Notes: generated by a model not told the origin, from the sequence alone. A DNA stretch of 64,000 nt from Teichococcus rhizosphaerae (GCF_002631185.1 NZ_PDNU01000008.1:62001-126000), one strand, 5' to 3'; positions 17,350 to 25,994 are shown, numbered from the stretch's first letter. A program made the numbers and translations.

Positions 17350-17450
17350 GAGAAACTCCCCGATATGCGGATCGTGAAAGGCGGCATTCTGCATATTCAC
17401 GGCCGCCCTTGAAGGAAAAGGATGGGGGAAGGAATGCGGCGGGGCGGCGT

Positions 17451-18077
17451 TCAGCGCGGCAGGGAGCGCTCCGGCGTCACCGTCCAGCCGCTGCCCGCGT
17501 CGAGCGCGCGGATCGCCTCCTCCGTCCGGCCGGTGGCGATGGCGGCCTCGGGCAGCGGGCCCGGCTCGCGCAGCCGGCGCAGCGTGGCCTCGGGTCCGGC
17601 GGGAAAGAGCGGCGGGGCCAGCGCGGCCCGCGCATCGCCGCCGCCATCGAGCGCGCGGGCGGCCTGTGCCAGGGCGGCGATGGCCTGTTCCGGCAGCGCC
17701 GCCTCGGCCAGCCCCAGCGCCGCGCGCAGCTCGGCCACCGCGCCGCGCAGGGCGAGCGACAGCCCCGGCGGCAGCGCCCTGTAGCGCGGGTCGCTCGCCA
17801 GGGCCTGGGCCAGGTATTCGAGCCGCGCGGCGGCGCGGGCGGTCTCGGCGGGGCGGCCCTGGAGGCCAGCGCCCTGGTCGGCGAAGGCGGCGGCGGAAAG
17901 GCGGGCGGCGCTGCGCAGCGGGTCCTCGGCGCCGGGCACCAGCTCCAGCGGCAGGCTCACCCGCGGGCGCGGCGTCCGCAGCTCAGCGCCCAGCCGCTCG
18001 CAGCCCGGCAGCAGCAGGGCGCCCAGCAGCAGCCCCAGCGGCAGCGCCATCAGGCGGAAGGTCGGGACTCGGCGCAT
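17451..18077 (-). CDS. Lipoprotein A of a paralogous pair, unknown function
   Basis: 208 residues with a signal peptide and lipobox (LLLGALLLPGC). The mature protein is Ala/Leu-rich, predicted mostly helical, with the stretches RLEYLAQAL, LRGAVAELRAALG and LFPAGPEATLRRL. These align with AQLEYLAVEL, ARQEVRGALG and LFPLGGEETWRRL in the neighbour at 18146, so the two are paralogues from tandem duplication. A terminator lies between them, so they may be transcribed separately. I recognise no known family. Confidence 0.75.
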   Translation of the reverse strand: MRRVPTFRLMALPLGLLLGALLLPGCERLGAELRTPRPRVSLPLELVPGAEDPLRSAARLSAAAFADQGAGLQGRPAETARAAARLEYLAQALASDPRYRALPPGLSLALRGAVAELRAALGLAEAALPEQAIAALAQAARALDGGGDARAALAPPLFPAGPEATLRRLREPGPLPEAAIATGRTEEAIRALDAGSGWTVTPERSLPR

Positions 18078-18131
18078 GGCGGGGCACTCCACATCAAGGC
18101 GGGCAGCATGCCGCAGCCGCCGCCATCCGCC

Positions 18132-18158
18132 AAAAAACCCGCCTTTCAGAAGCGGCGG
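18132..18158 (-). terminator. Intrinsic terminator overlapping the stop of lipoprotein B
   Basis: On the minus strand a short CCGCC/GGCGG stem, with a ten-base loop that includes the TGA stop region, is followed immediately by GTTTTTT. The coding end and the terminator share bases. Confidence 0.65.
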
Positions 18159-18715
18159 AGGCTGCTGATGTCGAACGGCTCCTCCGGCCCGAACTCCCAG
18201 TGGCGGAGCGCGCGCAGGGTCGCCGCATTGGCCTGTGGCAGGCGGGGGAGCCGCCCCAGCCGGCGCCACGTCTCCTCGCCGCCCAGCGGGAACAGGGTCC
18301 GCGGCAGCAGGGCGGGCGCCGCCGGGTCGCCGCCGGGCGCCGTGGCCGCCGCCGCCAGCGAATCGATCACCGCCTGGGGGTCCGCGCCCGAGGAAATGCC
18401 CAGGGCGCCGCGCACCTCCTGCCGCGCCGCCAGCAGCGAGGGCGAGACCATGCCTACCTCGCCCCAGCGGCCGGAAGGCAGCTCCACCGCGAGGTATTCG
18501 AGTTGCGCCACCGCGATGGCCGCCAGCGCCGGGCGGCCATGCAGCCGCTCCGGCGCGGAAAAGGCCGCCGCCGCGCCGCGCACGGCGGCCGTGGCGGGCG
18601 CCGGCGCGCCGCGCGCCGCCACAGGGGGCAGCGTCACCGGCGGCTCGGGCGGCGCCAGGGCGCAGCCGGCGAGCAGCGCCAGCCCGGCCGCCAGCGCGGC
18701 GCAGCGCGGCGTCAC
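18146..18715 (-). CDS. Lipoprotein B of a paralogous pair, coupled to gamma-carbonic anhydrase
   Basis: 189 residues from a GTG at 18715 that overlaps the gamma-carbonic anhydrase stop by four bases (GTGA). The N-terminus VTPRCAALAAGLALLAGC is a short lipoprotein signal with lipobox LLAGC. The body shares LEYLA, VRGALG and LFPxGxEExxRRL elements with lipoprotein A at 17451, then ends in a distinct HWEFGPEEPFDISSLRRF tail. The overlap suggests coupled translation with the anhydrase. Function is unknown; an envelope location is likely. Confidence 0.75.
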   Translation of the reverse strand: MTPRCAALAAGLALLAGCALAPPEPPVTLPPVAARGAPAPATAAVRGAAAAFSAPERLHGRPALAAIAVAQLEYLAVELPSGRWGEVGMVSPSLLAARQEVRGALGISSGADPQAVIDSLAAAATAPGGDPAAPALLPRTLFPLGGEETWRRLGRLPRLPQANAATLRALRHWEFGPEEPFDISSLRRF

Positions 18716-19245
18716 GCGCCCGTGCCCGCCAGGGAGGTGCGGTGGCGCTTGGCCAGCTCCACGTAATGGGCGGCGGTGCGGTCCCAGCGGGCGCGCTCCT
18801 CCGCGTCCATCACCCGCACCTTGCGGGCGGGCGAGCCGAGCCACAGCTCGTTGGCGCCGATCCGCTTGCCCGGCGAGAGCAGTCCGCCGGCCCCCAGCAT
18901 GCCGCCCTCCTCGATCACCGCCCCGTCCAGCACCGTGGCCCCCATGCCGACAAAGGCGCGGTCGTGCAGGGTGCAGGCATGGATGATGCAGGCATGGCCA
19001 ATGGTGACGTCCGCGCCGATGATGGTGGGATGGGTGCCGGCATTCACATGGACGATGGTGCCGTCCTGGATGTTGCTGCGCGGGCCGACGCGGATGAAGT
19101 TCGTGTCCCCGCGCAGCACGCAGTGATACCAGACGCTGGCATCCGCCCCCAGCTCGACATCGCCGATCACGGCGGCGCTGGGCGCGACGAAGGCGCTCGG
19201 ATCGATGGTGGGCAGGCGCCCTTCGAAGGGATGGAGCGGAGCCAT
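18712..19245 (-). CDS. Gamma-carbonic anhydrase-like hexapeptide protein
   Basis: 177 residues of the left-handed beta-helix family (YrdA/PaaY/gamma-CA). Hexapeptide turns run through most of the protein, and the metal-ligand histidines are present in TIVHVN and GHACIIHACTLHD. It starts with APLHPFEGRLPTIDPSAFVAPSA, the standard opening of the family. Members bind zinc or iron; not all have carbonic anhydrase activity, and some act as acyl-CoA thioesterases. The ATG at 19245 is preferred to an upstream in-frame ATG. Confidence 0.9.
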   Translation of the reverse strand: MAPLHPFEGRLPTIDPSAFVAPSAAVIGDVELGADASVWYHCVLRGDTNFIRVGPRSNIQDGTIVHVNAGTHPTIIGADVTIGHACIIHACTLHDRAFVGMGATVLDGAVIEEGGMLGAGGLLSPGKRIGANELWLGSPARKVRVMDAEERARWDRTAAHYVELAKRHRTSLAGTGA

Positions 19246-19395
19246 GGGCGTGACGGTATCCTCGCGCTGCGGCGGGGTTGGCCCCGCCATTGGTTTAGCC
19301 CGCCGCAGGGTGGCGGGCATGGGCGGGGAGTGCCGCTCCCCACCCGCATCATCCTCTCATCCGGCGCCGGGCAGAAGGGGCTTCCCCGCCCCGCG

Positions 19396-20346
19396 TCAGG
19401 CCGCCTTCTGGGCCGCCTGCTCCAGCCCCAGCATCAGGCCGATGTTCTGCACCGCGGCCGCCGAGGCGCCCTTGCCGAGATTGTCGAGCCGCGCCACCAG
19501 CACCGCCTGGTGCCGCGCCGCGTTGCCGAACACGCGCAGCTCCAGGGCGTTGCTGTCGTTCAGCGCCTCCGGCTCCAGCTTGCCATTGGCCGTGGCGGGC
19601 ACGACCTTCACCCAGGGCGACCCCGCATAGCGCGCCGCCAGCGCCGCCTGCAGGTCCTCCGGCGAAGGCCGGCCCGGCAGGGTGTCCAGGTGCAGCGGGA
19701 TGGAAACCAGCATGCCCTGCCGGTAGTTCCCGACGCTCGGCACGAAGATCGGCCGCCGCGTCAGGCCGGAGTATTTCTGCAGCTCCGGCAGGTGCTTGTG
19801 CTCCAGCCCCAGCCCGTACAGCTCGAAGGCGGGCGCCGTGCCGGACTCATAGGCCTCGATCATCGACTTGCCGCCGCCGGAATAGCCGGACACGGCGTTC
19901 ACCGTGAGCGGGTGGTCGGCGGGGATCAGCCCGGCATCGACCAGCGGCCGCAGCAGGGCGATGCCGCCCGTGGGGTAGCAGCCCGGGTTGGAAACGCGCG
20001 GGCTGGCCGCCACCGCCGCCGCCTGCTCGGCCGAAAGCTCGGGGAAGCCATAGGTCCAGCCGGCATCCACCCGGTGGGCGGTGGAGGCATCCAGCAGCTT
20101 GGGCGCCTCCGCGCCGAGGCTCGCGGCCATGGCGGCGCTTTCCTTGGCCGCGTCGTCGGGCAGGCAGAGCACCACCAGGTCCACCTCGGCCATCAGGGCG
20201 CGCTTGGCCTCGGGGTCCTTGCGCTGCGCGGGATCGATCGAGCGCAGGGCGATGCCCGGGAGCGCCTCGAGGCGCTGGCGGATGCCCAGGCCCGTCGTGC
20301 CGGCCTCGCCGTCGATGAAGATCGCGGGAACGGAACCCTTGGCCAT
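19396..20346 (-). CDS. argC: N-acetyl-gamma-glutamyl-phosphate reductase (type 2 ArgC)
   Basis: Reduces N-acetyl-glutamyl phosphate to the semialdehyde in arginine synthesis with NADPH. The 316 residues have the shorter type 2 form: [18 protein letters not shown] at the N-terminus, the catalytic Cys in [10 protein letters not shown], and [17 protein letters not shown] precedes the ATG. It lies downstream of rplM-rpsI after two hairpins, an arrangement often seen in alphaproteobacteria, and may have its own promoter. Confidence 0.96.
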   Translation of the reverse strand: MAKGSVPAIFIDGEAGTTGLGIRQRLEALPGIALRSIDPAQRKDPEAKRALMAEVDLVVLCLPDDAAKESAAMAASLGAEAPKLLDASTAHRVDAGWTYGFPELSAEQAAAVAASPRVSNPGCYPTGGIALLRPLVDAGLIPADHPLTVNAVSGYSGGGKSMIEAYESGTAPAFELYGLGLEHKHLPELQKYSGLTRRPIFVPSVGNYRQGMLVSIPLHLDTLPGRPSPEDLQAALAARYAGSPWVKVVPATANGKLEPEALNDSNALELRVFGNAARHQAVLVARLDNLGKGASAAAVQNIGLMLGLEQAAQKAA

Positions 20347-20388
20347 CTGGCCCTCCTTCAGGGTCGGTGACGATAACAGGAAAGCAGA

Positions 20389-20416
20389 AAGGGCGGGCCC
20401 TCGCGGACCCGCCCTT
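20389..20416 (-). terminator. Intrinsic terminator of rplM-rpsI (distal hairpin)
   Basis: A perfect nine-base stem (AAGGGCGGG with CCCGCCCTT) around a ten-base loop, followed on the minus strand by TCTGCTTTCC. It lies between rpsI and argC. Confidence 0.7.
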
Positions 20417-20436
20417 GCCGATGAACAGCCCTTGAC

Positions 20437-20460
20437 CGGGCCGGCGCCAACGCCGGCCCG
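20437..20460 (-). terminator. Hairpin directly after rpsI (proximal)
   Basis: A perfect ten-base stem (CGGGCCGGCG with its complement) and four-base loop, six bases past the rpsI stop. There is no T tract; it may block exonucleases or pause polymerase ahead of the second hairpin. Confidence 0.55.
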
Positions 20461-20466
20461 CCAGCG

Positions 20467-20964
20467 TCAGCGCTTGCTGAACTGGAAGGAGCGTCGGGCC
20501 TTGGCCTTGCCGTACTTTTTGCGCTCGACGACGCGGGGGTCGCGGGTCAGGAAGCCGGCCTTCTTCAGGATCGGGCGCAGGCCCGGCTCGAAGTTGGTGA
20601 GCGCCCGGCTGATGCCGTGCCGCACCGCGCCGGCCTGGCCGGACAGGCCGCCGCCGACAACCGTGCAGTACACGTCGAACTGCTGGTAGCGGTCGGCCAC
20701 CAGGAAGGGCTGCGCGATCAGCATGCGCAGCACCGGGCGGGCGAAGTACTTGGAGGCGGCCTTGCCGTTGATCTCGACAGTGCCCTTGCCCGGCTTCACC
20801 CAGACGCGCGCGATGGCGTTCTTGCGGCGGCCGGTCGCGTAGGAGCGGCCGAACTGGTCCTTCTTCGGCTCGCGCGGGGCGGCCGAGGCCTCGCCGGCGG
20901 CAGGCGTGCCGGCGACCAGGTTCTTCAGCTCGGACAGCGAAGTGGCGGTGGTCTGTTCGCTCAT
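20467..20964 (-). CDS. rpsI: 30S ribosomal protein S9
   Basis: 165 residues. The conserved S9 body ([71 protein letters not shown]) follows an N-terminal extension of about 35 Ala/Glu-rich residues that is usual in alphaproteobacteria. The C-terminal SKR tail reaches the P-site tRNA. It starts five bases after rplM in the standard two-gene operon. Confidence 0.98.
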   Translation of the reverse strand: MSEQTTATSLSELKNLVAGTPAAGEASAAPREPKKDQFGRSYATGRRKNAIARVWVKPGKGTVEINGKAASKYFARPVLRMLIAQPFLVADRYQQFDVYCTVVGGGLSGQAGAVRHGISRALTNFEPGLRPILKKAGFLTRDPRVVERKKYGKAKARRSFQFSKR

Positions 20965-20969
20965 GATCT

Positions 20970-21440
20970 TCAGGCCACCTTGTTCTTGCGGTTCAGGGCG
21001 GCGACGTCCAGCGTCTGGGGCTGCGCGCCGGCATGCGGGTGCTCGGCGCCCGCATAGACGTGCAGGTTCTTCATCTGCCGACGGCCCAGCGGGCCACGGG
21101 TGATCATGCGCTCCACGGCCTTCTCGATCACGCGCTCGGGGAAACGGCCCTCGAGGCGCTCACGCAGGGTGCGCTCCTTGATCCCGCCGGGATAGCCGGT
21201 GTGCCAGTAGAAGACCGACTGCTCGGCCTTGTTACCGGTCACCTTCACCTTCTCGGCGTTGACGATGACGACATGATCGCCGCAATCGACATGCGGCGTG
21301 AACTGCGGCTTGTGCTTGCCGCGGAGGTGGTTGGCCACGAGCGCCGCGAGGCGGCCGAGCACGAGCCCGTCCGCATCGATCAGCACCCAGTCCTTCTTGA
21401 CCTCCGCCGGCTTCAGCGAGCGGGTCTGCGTGGTGAGCAT
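20970..21440 (-). CDS. rplM: 50S ribosomal protein L13
   Basis: 156 residues with the L13 signatures [47 protein letters not shown] and [21 protein letters not shown]. First gene of the rplM-rpsI operon, with a good predicted promoter 36-64 bases upstream. Confidence 0.98.
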   Translation of the reverse strand: MLTTQTRSLKPAEVKKDWVLIDADGLVLGRLAALVANHLRGKHKPQFTPHVDCGDHVVIVNAEKVKVTGNKAEQSVFYWHTGYPGGIKERTLRERLEGRFPERVIEKAVERMITRGPLGRRQMKNLHVYAGAEHPHAGAQPQTLDVAALNRKNKVA

Positions 21441-21475
21441 GATCTGCTTTGCTTAGTCCTGGAAAGATGGGGCGG

Positions 21476-21504
21476 GTTATCGGTGCAACGCGCCGCGGGG
21501 TCAA
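21476..21504 (-). promoter_or_regulatory. Predicted sigma-70 promoter of rplM-rpsI
   Basis: On the minus strand TTGACC (21504-21499) and GATAAC (21481-21476) are separated by exactly 17 bases, with the -10 about 35 bases before the rplM ATG. The AT-rich stretch upstream of the -35 could help as an UP-like element. Confidence 0.65.
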
Positions 21505-21547
21505 GGAAAAAGATGTGGTATCATAATACCGTATTGCTCCACCCCTC

Positions 21548-22270
21548 TCAGGAGCAGCGCGACCAGCGCCCCCGGTCCAGGTGGAAATGGTCGCGGTGCG
21601 GCGCGTTGTAGTCGGGGCCGAGCACCGCCCTGAAGTAGCGGCAGGCGCCGTCGCGCACATCGCGCAGGAAGGCGGCGGGCGTGCCATGCGCCGCCTCCGC
21701 CCCCTCCTCCTCCCCCCAGTCGCGCAGCAGGGTGATGCCGCGCCCATCGGCCAGGGTGAAGCCTGCGATATCGATGGCATTGGCCGTGGCGTGCTGGCTG
21801 CGCCGCCCGCCCTGCCGGTGATAGACGTTGCGGCAGTTGTAGGTGCCGAGGTGCCGCGCGCTCCGCACCCCCTGGCCGAAATGCGCCCGCGCCGCCGGCT
21901 GCAGCGCGTGCCGCTCGAACATCGCCCAGGCCACCGCCAGCGGGCAGGTCACCACCGGGCGCGCGGGGCTGAGCGCCACCTCCCCCGCCTCCAGCCGCAC
22001 GGCGTTCGCGATCGGGCAGCCGGTGTCCGAGGCACGGTCGGGCACCCGCGGCATCTCCAGCCTGGAGGCTTCCAGCGCGGCGAGGCAGGCGGAGGGCTGC
22101 CATTCCAGCCGGGCCAGCTTCCAGTGCGTCACCAGGGTGGGCGTGTCGCGGATGTCGAGGGGCGCGCGGGGGTCCCATCGCGGCGGCAGGCGCAGCACCC
22201 CGGCCTGGTAGAGCCCGGCCGGCACCAGGAGGGCCAGCAGGAGGAGGAGGATCACGACCCGGCGAAGCAT
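21548..22270 (-). CDS. Extensin-like C-terminal domain protein
   Basis: 240 residues. One N-terminal membrane segment (VVILLLLLALLVPAGLY) anchors a periplasmic domain. The Extensin-like_C pattern is clear: DTGCPIANAVRL, PLAVAWAMFERH, TYNCRNVYHRQGGRRSQHATANAIDIAGF, and HRDHFHLDRGRWSRC. The SxHAxxxAxD and HFH motifs resemble those of LAS/M15-type metallopeptidases, so a peptidoglycan hydrolase role is possible, but the family is not well characterised. It is a single gene on the minus strand, divergent from the M20 gene at 22386. Confidence 0.85.
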   Translation of the reverse strand: MLRRVVILLLLLALLVPAGLYQAGVLRLPPRWDPRAPLDIRDTPTLVTHWKLARLEWQPSACLAALEASRLEMPRVPDRASDTGCPIANAVRLEAGEVALSPARPVVTCPLAVAWAMFERHALQPAARAHFGQGVRSARHLGTYNCRNVYHRQGGRRSQHATANAIDIAGFTLADGRGITLLRDWGEEEGAEAAHGTPAAFLRDVRDGACRYFRAVLGPDYNAPHRDHFHLDRGRWSRCS

Positions 22271-22385
22271 CCCCCATCAATTGGCCCCGCCCCGGCCGCC
22301 GGCAAACCCCCTCCCCTTGCGGCGCACCGCCACTCGCCGCAAAGCTGCGCCTTTCGCCGCACACCGACCGGACGGAACCCGCCCC

Positions 22386-23558
22386 ATGCCCGTGCTGAAC
22401 CGCATCGCCGACTTCCATGACGAGATGACCGCCTGGCGGCAGGATTTCCACCGCCACCCCGAGCTGGCCTTCGAGGAGGTGCGCACCAGCGGCATCGTCG
22501 CCGAGAAGCTGCGCGCCTTCGGCGTGGACGAGGTGATCACCGGCATCGCCAGGACGGGCGTGGTCGGCGTCATCCGCGGGCAGGGCGCCGGCCCCGCCAT
22601 CGGCCTGCGCGCCGACATGGACGCGCTGCCGATCCTGGAGGAGAGCGGCGTGCCGCATGCCTCCACCATCCCCGGCAAGATGCATGCCTGCGGCCATGAC
22701 GGCCACACCGCCATGCTGCTGGGCGCCGCCAGGTACCTGGCCGAGACCCGCAACTTCGCCGGCACGGTCCATGTCATCTTCCAGCCGGCCGAGGAGATGG
22801 GCGGCGGCGCCGAGGTGATGGTGAAGGAAGGGCTGTTCGAGCGCTTCCCGATGGACCGCGTCTTCGCCATCCACAACTGGCCGAGCCTGCCGGCGGGCGA
22901 GATGCGCTGGCGGGCCGGCCCGGTGATGGCGGCGGTGGCCGACATCGAGATCACCATCACCGGCAAGGGCGCGCATGGCGCCATGCCGCACATGGGCAAC
23001 GACCCGGTGGTGATCGCGGCGCAGATCGTCACCGCGCTGCAATCGGTCGTGGCGCGCAACGTGGAGCCGGTGGAGGCGGGCGTCGTCACCATCGGCAAGA
23101 TCGAGGGCGGCAACGCCTTCAACGTGATCCCGGAGACGGTCAGCCTGCGCGGCACCGCCCGCTGGTTCCTGCCCGAGGTGGGCGACATCCTGGAGAAGAA
23201 GGTGACGGAGATCGCCTCCGGCATCGCCACCGCCTTCGGCGCCAGCGCCGATGTGCGCTTCTTCCGCATGTATCCCTCGACGATCAACGAGGCGGGGGCG
23301 ACGGAGCTCGCCAGCCGCGCCGCCGCCGCCGTGGTGGGCGAGGCGAACGTCAGGGAGCTGCCCAAGCCCACCATGGGCGGCGAGGACTTCGCCTTCATGC
23401 TGAACGCCAAGCCCGGCTCCTACCTGATGCTGGGCAGTGGCCGCACCGATGCGGATGCCGGGCTGCACCACCCGCGATACGACTTCAACGACGCGGTCCT
23501 GCCGGTGGGCGCCAGCTTCTTCGCGGCGCTGGCCGAGCAGCTCCTGCCGCGCGGCTGA
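22386..23558 (+). CDS. M20 family amidohydrolase (hippurate hydrolase type), second copy
   Basis: 390 residues of the M20D family. Metal motifs HACGHDGHTAML and FQPAEEMGGGAEVM, GAHGAMPH, and PTMGGEDFAFML are present, and the ending LHHPRYDFNDAVLPVGA matches the paralogue at 6044. It probably hydrolyses an N-acyl amino acid or related amide in the cytosol. Eleven bases after its stop a small cupin gene begins, so the two are likely co-transcribed. Confidence 0.91.
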   Translation: MPVLNRIADFHDEMTAWRQDFHRHPELAFEEVRTSGIVAEKLRAFGVDEVITGIARTGVVGVIRGQGAGPAIGLRADMDALPILEESGVPHASTIPGKMHACGHDGHTAMLLGAARYLAETRNFAGTVHVIFQPAEEMGGGAEVMVKEGLFERFPMDRVFAIHNWPSLPAGEMRWRAGPVMAAVADIEITITGKGAHGAMPHMGNDPVVIAAQIVTALQSVVARNVEPVEAGVVTIGKIEGGNAFNVIPETVSLRGTARWFLPEVGDILEKKVTEIASGIATAFGASADVRFFRMYPSTINEAGATELASRAAAAVVGEANVRELPKPTMGGEDFAFMLNAKPGSYLMLGSGRTDADAGLHHPRYDFNDAVLPVGASFFAALAEQLLPRG

Positions 23559-23568
23559 GGCCGGCGCC

Positions 23569-23901
23569 GTGAGGATCCCGCCCCTGCCCTTCACCGCCAT
23601 CGACTGGTCGGCGGTGGAGCCCACCCGGCACGAGGGCGAAACCGGCCACGCGCTGTGGCGCAGCTTCGCCATCGGCGACATCCGCGTGCGGCTGGTGGAA
23701 TACTCGCCGGGCTATGTGGCCGACCATTGGTGCGACCGGGGCCACGTCATCCATGTCGTTTCCGGCGCGCTGGTCAGCGAGCTGAGGGACGGGCGGCGCA
23801 CCGAGCTGACGGCGGGGATGAGCTACATGGTCTCCGACTTCGGCGACGCGGCGCACCGCTCCGCCACCGAAACCGGGGCCACGCTGTTCATCGTGGACTG
23901 A
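23569..23901 (+). CDS. Small cupin-fold protein (DHCW-type)
   Basis: 110 residues from a GTG at 23569. A single cupin domain with the motif VADHWCDRGHVIHVVSGALVSEL and a second part LTAGMSYMVSDFG; the DHxC...GHxxxVxxG pattern resembles the DHCW-motif cupins. Cupins bind a metal and act as enzymes or sensors of small molecules; no function is known here. It lies 10 bases downstream of the M20 hydrolase, suggesting a role linked to that substrate. Confidence 0.78.
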   Translation: MRIPPLPFTAIDWSAVEPTRHEGETGHALWRSFAIGDIRVRLVEYSPGYVADHWCDRGHVIHVVSGALVSELRDGRRTELTAGMSYMVSDFGDAAHRSATETGATLFIVD

Positions 23902-23921
23902 TCCCGCGCGGCCGGCATCGC

Positions 23922-23948
23922 CCGGGCGGGCCTTCGCGGCCCGCCCGG
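23922..23948. terminator. Bidirectional hairpin between cupin and RTX genes
   Basis: A perfect 11-base stem (CCGGGCGGGCC with its complement, loop TTCGC) in the gap between convergent genes. There is no T tract on either side. Confidence 0.5.
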
Positions 23949-23960
23949 CGCGCGGCGCGC

Positions 23961-24890
23961 TCAGGCGATCAGCACGTCGTCGGACGCATAGTCGCGCAGC
24001 ACCACCGCCCCGCTCGCGGTGGAATCCGGGGCGCCCGCGGCCTCGTAGATCATCAGCAGGTCCGGCCCCGCCCCGGCCACGGAAAAGACACCAGCCTCGG
24101 TCAGCTCGCCGCGGAACAGCGCGTATTCGCCCGCTCCCAGCACGGCGCCCAGATTGCCGGAGGGGATGGTCATCAGCTCGTCCAGCGCCACGGGCCCGCT
24201 CTCGCGGGTGGTGGCGCCGGTCTGGATCACCTCGCCCGAGCGGTAGTCGGTGATGACGTCGATCACGCCGCGGAAGGTGTCGCCGGCGGAGACGACGTCG
24301 TTGCCGTCATCGTCCTGCACGGAAAGGCTGCTGGTGTTGTTGAGCACGAAGCGGTCGGTGTTGGCGCCGCCCGTCATCACCGTGCCGTCGCTGACCTGGA
24401 TGCCCTGGCCGACGCTGAAGCTGCGGCTGCTCAGCACGTCGGCGCCCGTGCCGCCATTGAGGATGTTGTCGTAGCCGAAGGCGGAGAGGGTGTCGTCGCC
24501 GCTGCCGCCATAGGCGGCGTTGCCATTGGCGTTCTGGCCGCTCAGCGAGATGGTGTCGTTCCCCGTGCCGCCGAGCGCCGTGTTGCCGCTGCCGAAGGTG
24601 CTGAGGGTGTCGTCCCCCGTCTCGCCCAGCAGCCGGTTGCCGCTGCCGGAGGCGCTGATGGTGTCGTCCCCCGTGCCGCCCGCCACGGTGTTGCCCTCTT
24701 CATCCGGGCCGGCGCGGTTGTCGACGGTAATCTCGTCATCGCCACCGAGGCCGAAGACGAACAGGCCGCCATCCTCGCGGCTGATCGTGTCGTCGCCGCG
24801 CGTGCCATAGAACAGCTTGTCGTTGATCCAGTTCACCACGGGCCGGGTGTAGTGCAGCCAGTCCGATGTCAGGTACTTGGCGAAACCCAT
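23961..24890 (-). CDS. RTX-type calcium-binding repeat protein
   Basis: 309 residues. After a short N-terminus (MGFAKYLTSDWLHY) come about seven glycine- and aspartate-rich repeats between residues 35 and 155, such as YGTRGDDTIS, GGTGDDTIS, GETGDDTLS and GGSGDDTLS, which form a calcium-bound beta-roll. The C-terminal half (FVLNNTSSLSVQDDDGNDVV onwards) has no recognised catalytic motif. No N-terminal signal is present, so type I secretion is expected, but no T1SS genes are nearby. Role could be adhesion, matrix or a structural surface protein. Confidence 0.88.
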   Translation of the reverse strand: MGFAKYLTSDWLHYTRPVVNWINDKLFYGTRGDDTISREDGGLFVFGLGGDDEITVDNRAGPDEEGNTVAGGTGDDTISASGSGNRLLGETGDDTLSTFGSGNTALGGTGNDTISLSGQNANGNAAYGGSGDDTLSAFGYDNILNGGTGADVLSSRSFSVGQGIQVSDGTVMTGGANTDRFVLNNTSSLSVQDDDGNDVVSAGDTFRGVIDVITDYRSGEVIQTGATTRESGPVALDELMTIPSGNLGAVLGAGEYALFRGELTEAGVFSVAGAGPDLLMIYEAAGAPDSTASGAVVLRDYASDDVLIA

Positions 24891-24968
24891 AATCCTCGCT
24901 CCCCTCGAAACATCCGCGCCAAGCTTGAGCGGATCCGGCTTCCATTTCACGGGCCGGGACCTGCATCT

Positions 24969-24986
24969 ATCGAATCTCAATTCGAT
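24969..24986. promoter_or_regulatory. ATCGAAT-ctca-ATTCGAT inverted repeat upstream of the RTX gene
   Basis: A perfect seven-base inverted repeat in an AT-rich island within otherwise GC-rich DNA, 79 bases before the RTX ATG and 111 before the SRAP ATG. It is a candidate operator or promoter element for one or both divergent genes. Confidence 0.4.
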
Positions 24987-25096
24987 TCCGAAATTACCAT
25001 GCCGTGAGCCTGATCCCAGAAGGGTGGAACGCGGCGTGCCCGCCTCGCCCGGCGCCCTCGCGGCGGCTAGGATCGGCGGCAGAAGGGAGATCCATC

Positions 25097-25813
25097 ATGT
25101 GCGGCCGCTTCTTCCTGCAACGCGATCCGCAGCGCCTGGCGGAGTATTTCGAGGCCGTTCCGCCATTCCCGAACCATCCGCCCTCCTGGAACGTGGCGCC
25201 GACGCAGGACTCGCTGGTGGTGCGCCGCCACCCGGAAAGCGGCGCGCGGCATCTGGGCGTGCTGCGCTGGGGGCTGGTGCCGCGCTGGGCCAGGGATGCC
25301 TCCGGCGCCGCGAAGCTGATGAACGCGCGCAGCGAGGGCATCGCGGAGAAGCCCTCCTTCCGCGAGGCCTTCGCCCGCCGCCGCTGCCTCGTGCCCGCCG
25401 ATGGCTTCTACGAGTGGCGGCAGGAGGGCAAGCGCAAGCAGCCCTATGCCGTGGCGCTGCGCGACGGCGCGCCCATGGCGCTGGCCGGGCTGTGGGAGGG
25501 CTGGCAGCAGCCGGACGGCGCATGGCTGCGCAGCTTCAGCATCGTCACGACGGAAGCCAATGCCAAGCAGGCGCTGGTGCACCACCGCATGCCGGTGATC
25601 CTGCCGCGCGAGGACTGGCCCGTCTGGCTCGGCGAGGCGGAGGGCGATCCATTGGCGCTGCTGCGCCCGAGCCCGCCGGAGGATCTCGCCTGCTGGCCGG
25701 TGGCGGCGCGTGTCGGCCGCTTCGCCGAGAACGACGCGGGGCTGATCGCGCGCGACCCGGCGGCCACGCCGCCGCCGGAGCTCGACGATGCCCCGCCCTA
25801 CCCGCCGCCATAG
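25097..25813 (+). CDS. SRAP-domain protein (YedK/HMCES type abasic-site crosslinker)
   Basis: 238 residues that form a covalent thiazolidine with abasic sites in single-stranded DNA to shield them. The catalytic Cys2 (MCGRF) becomes N-terminal after Met removal. NARSE, DGFYEWR and HHRMPVIL carry the conserved Asn, Glu and His. The ATG at 25097 has AAGGGAG upstream and must be the start because Cys2 has to be terminal; longer in-frame starts would destroy the active site. Single gene, no SOS box seen. Confidence 0.93.
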   Translation: MCGRFFLQRDPQRLAEYFEAVPPFPNHPPSWNVAPTQDSLVVRRHPESGARHLGVLRWGLVPRWARDASGAAKLMNARSEGIAEKPSFREAFARRRCLVPADGFYEWRQEGKRKQPYAVALRDGAPMALAGLWEGWQQPDGAWLRSFSIVTTEANAKQALVHHRMPVILPREDWPVWLGEAEGDPLALLRPSPPEDLACWPVAARVGRFAENDAGLIARDPAATPPPELDDAPPYPPP

Positions 25814-25994
25814 CCGGCCACGCCGCGGAGGGGAAAAGGCACCGCCCGGCCATGGCCTGGACCTTTGCCTGTCATGGCGCCCCCCCTTCCCATATGATGG
25901 GCGTGGCTGACATGTCCGGATCTGGCCGGGCCGCCAGGCCGGCAGCCCGATCTCGACCGCGGCTCCGTCGAGCCGCCGCAGGGGAGAATGCAGA

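Noticed and set aside
17380-17410. Hairpin with GGCGGC/GCCGCC arms before the ABC binding protein
   Set aside because: The stem is short and the loop long, and it could equally be chance pairing in GC-rich DNA; not listed as a feature.
15802-17412. 536-residue plus-strand frame opposite the ABC binding protein
   Set aside because: Composition is Arg/His/Gly-rich with no domain, while the other strand encodes a typical binding protein with signal peptide.
24420-24800. CRISPR-like repeats
   Set aside because: These are coding RTX nonapeptide repeats with variable DNA and no spacers.
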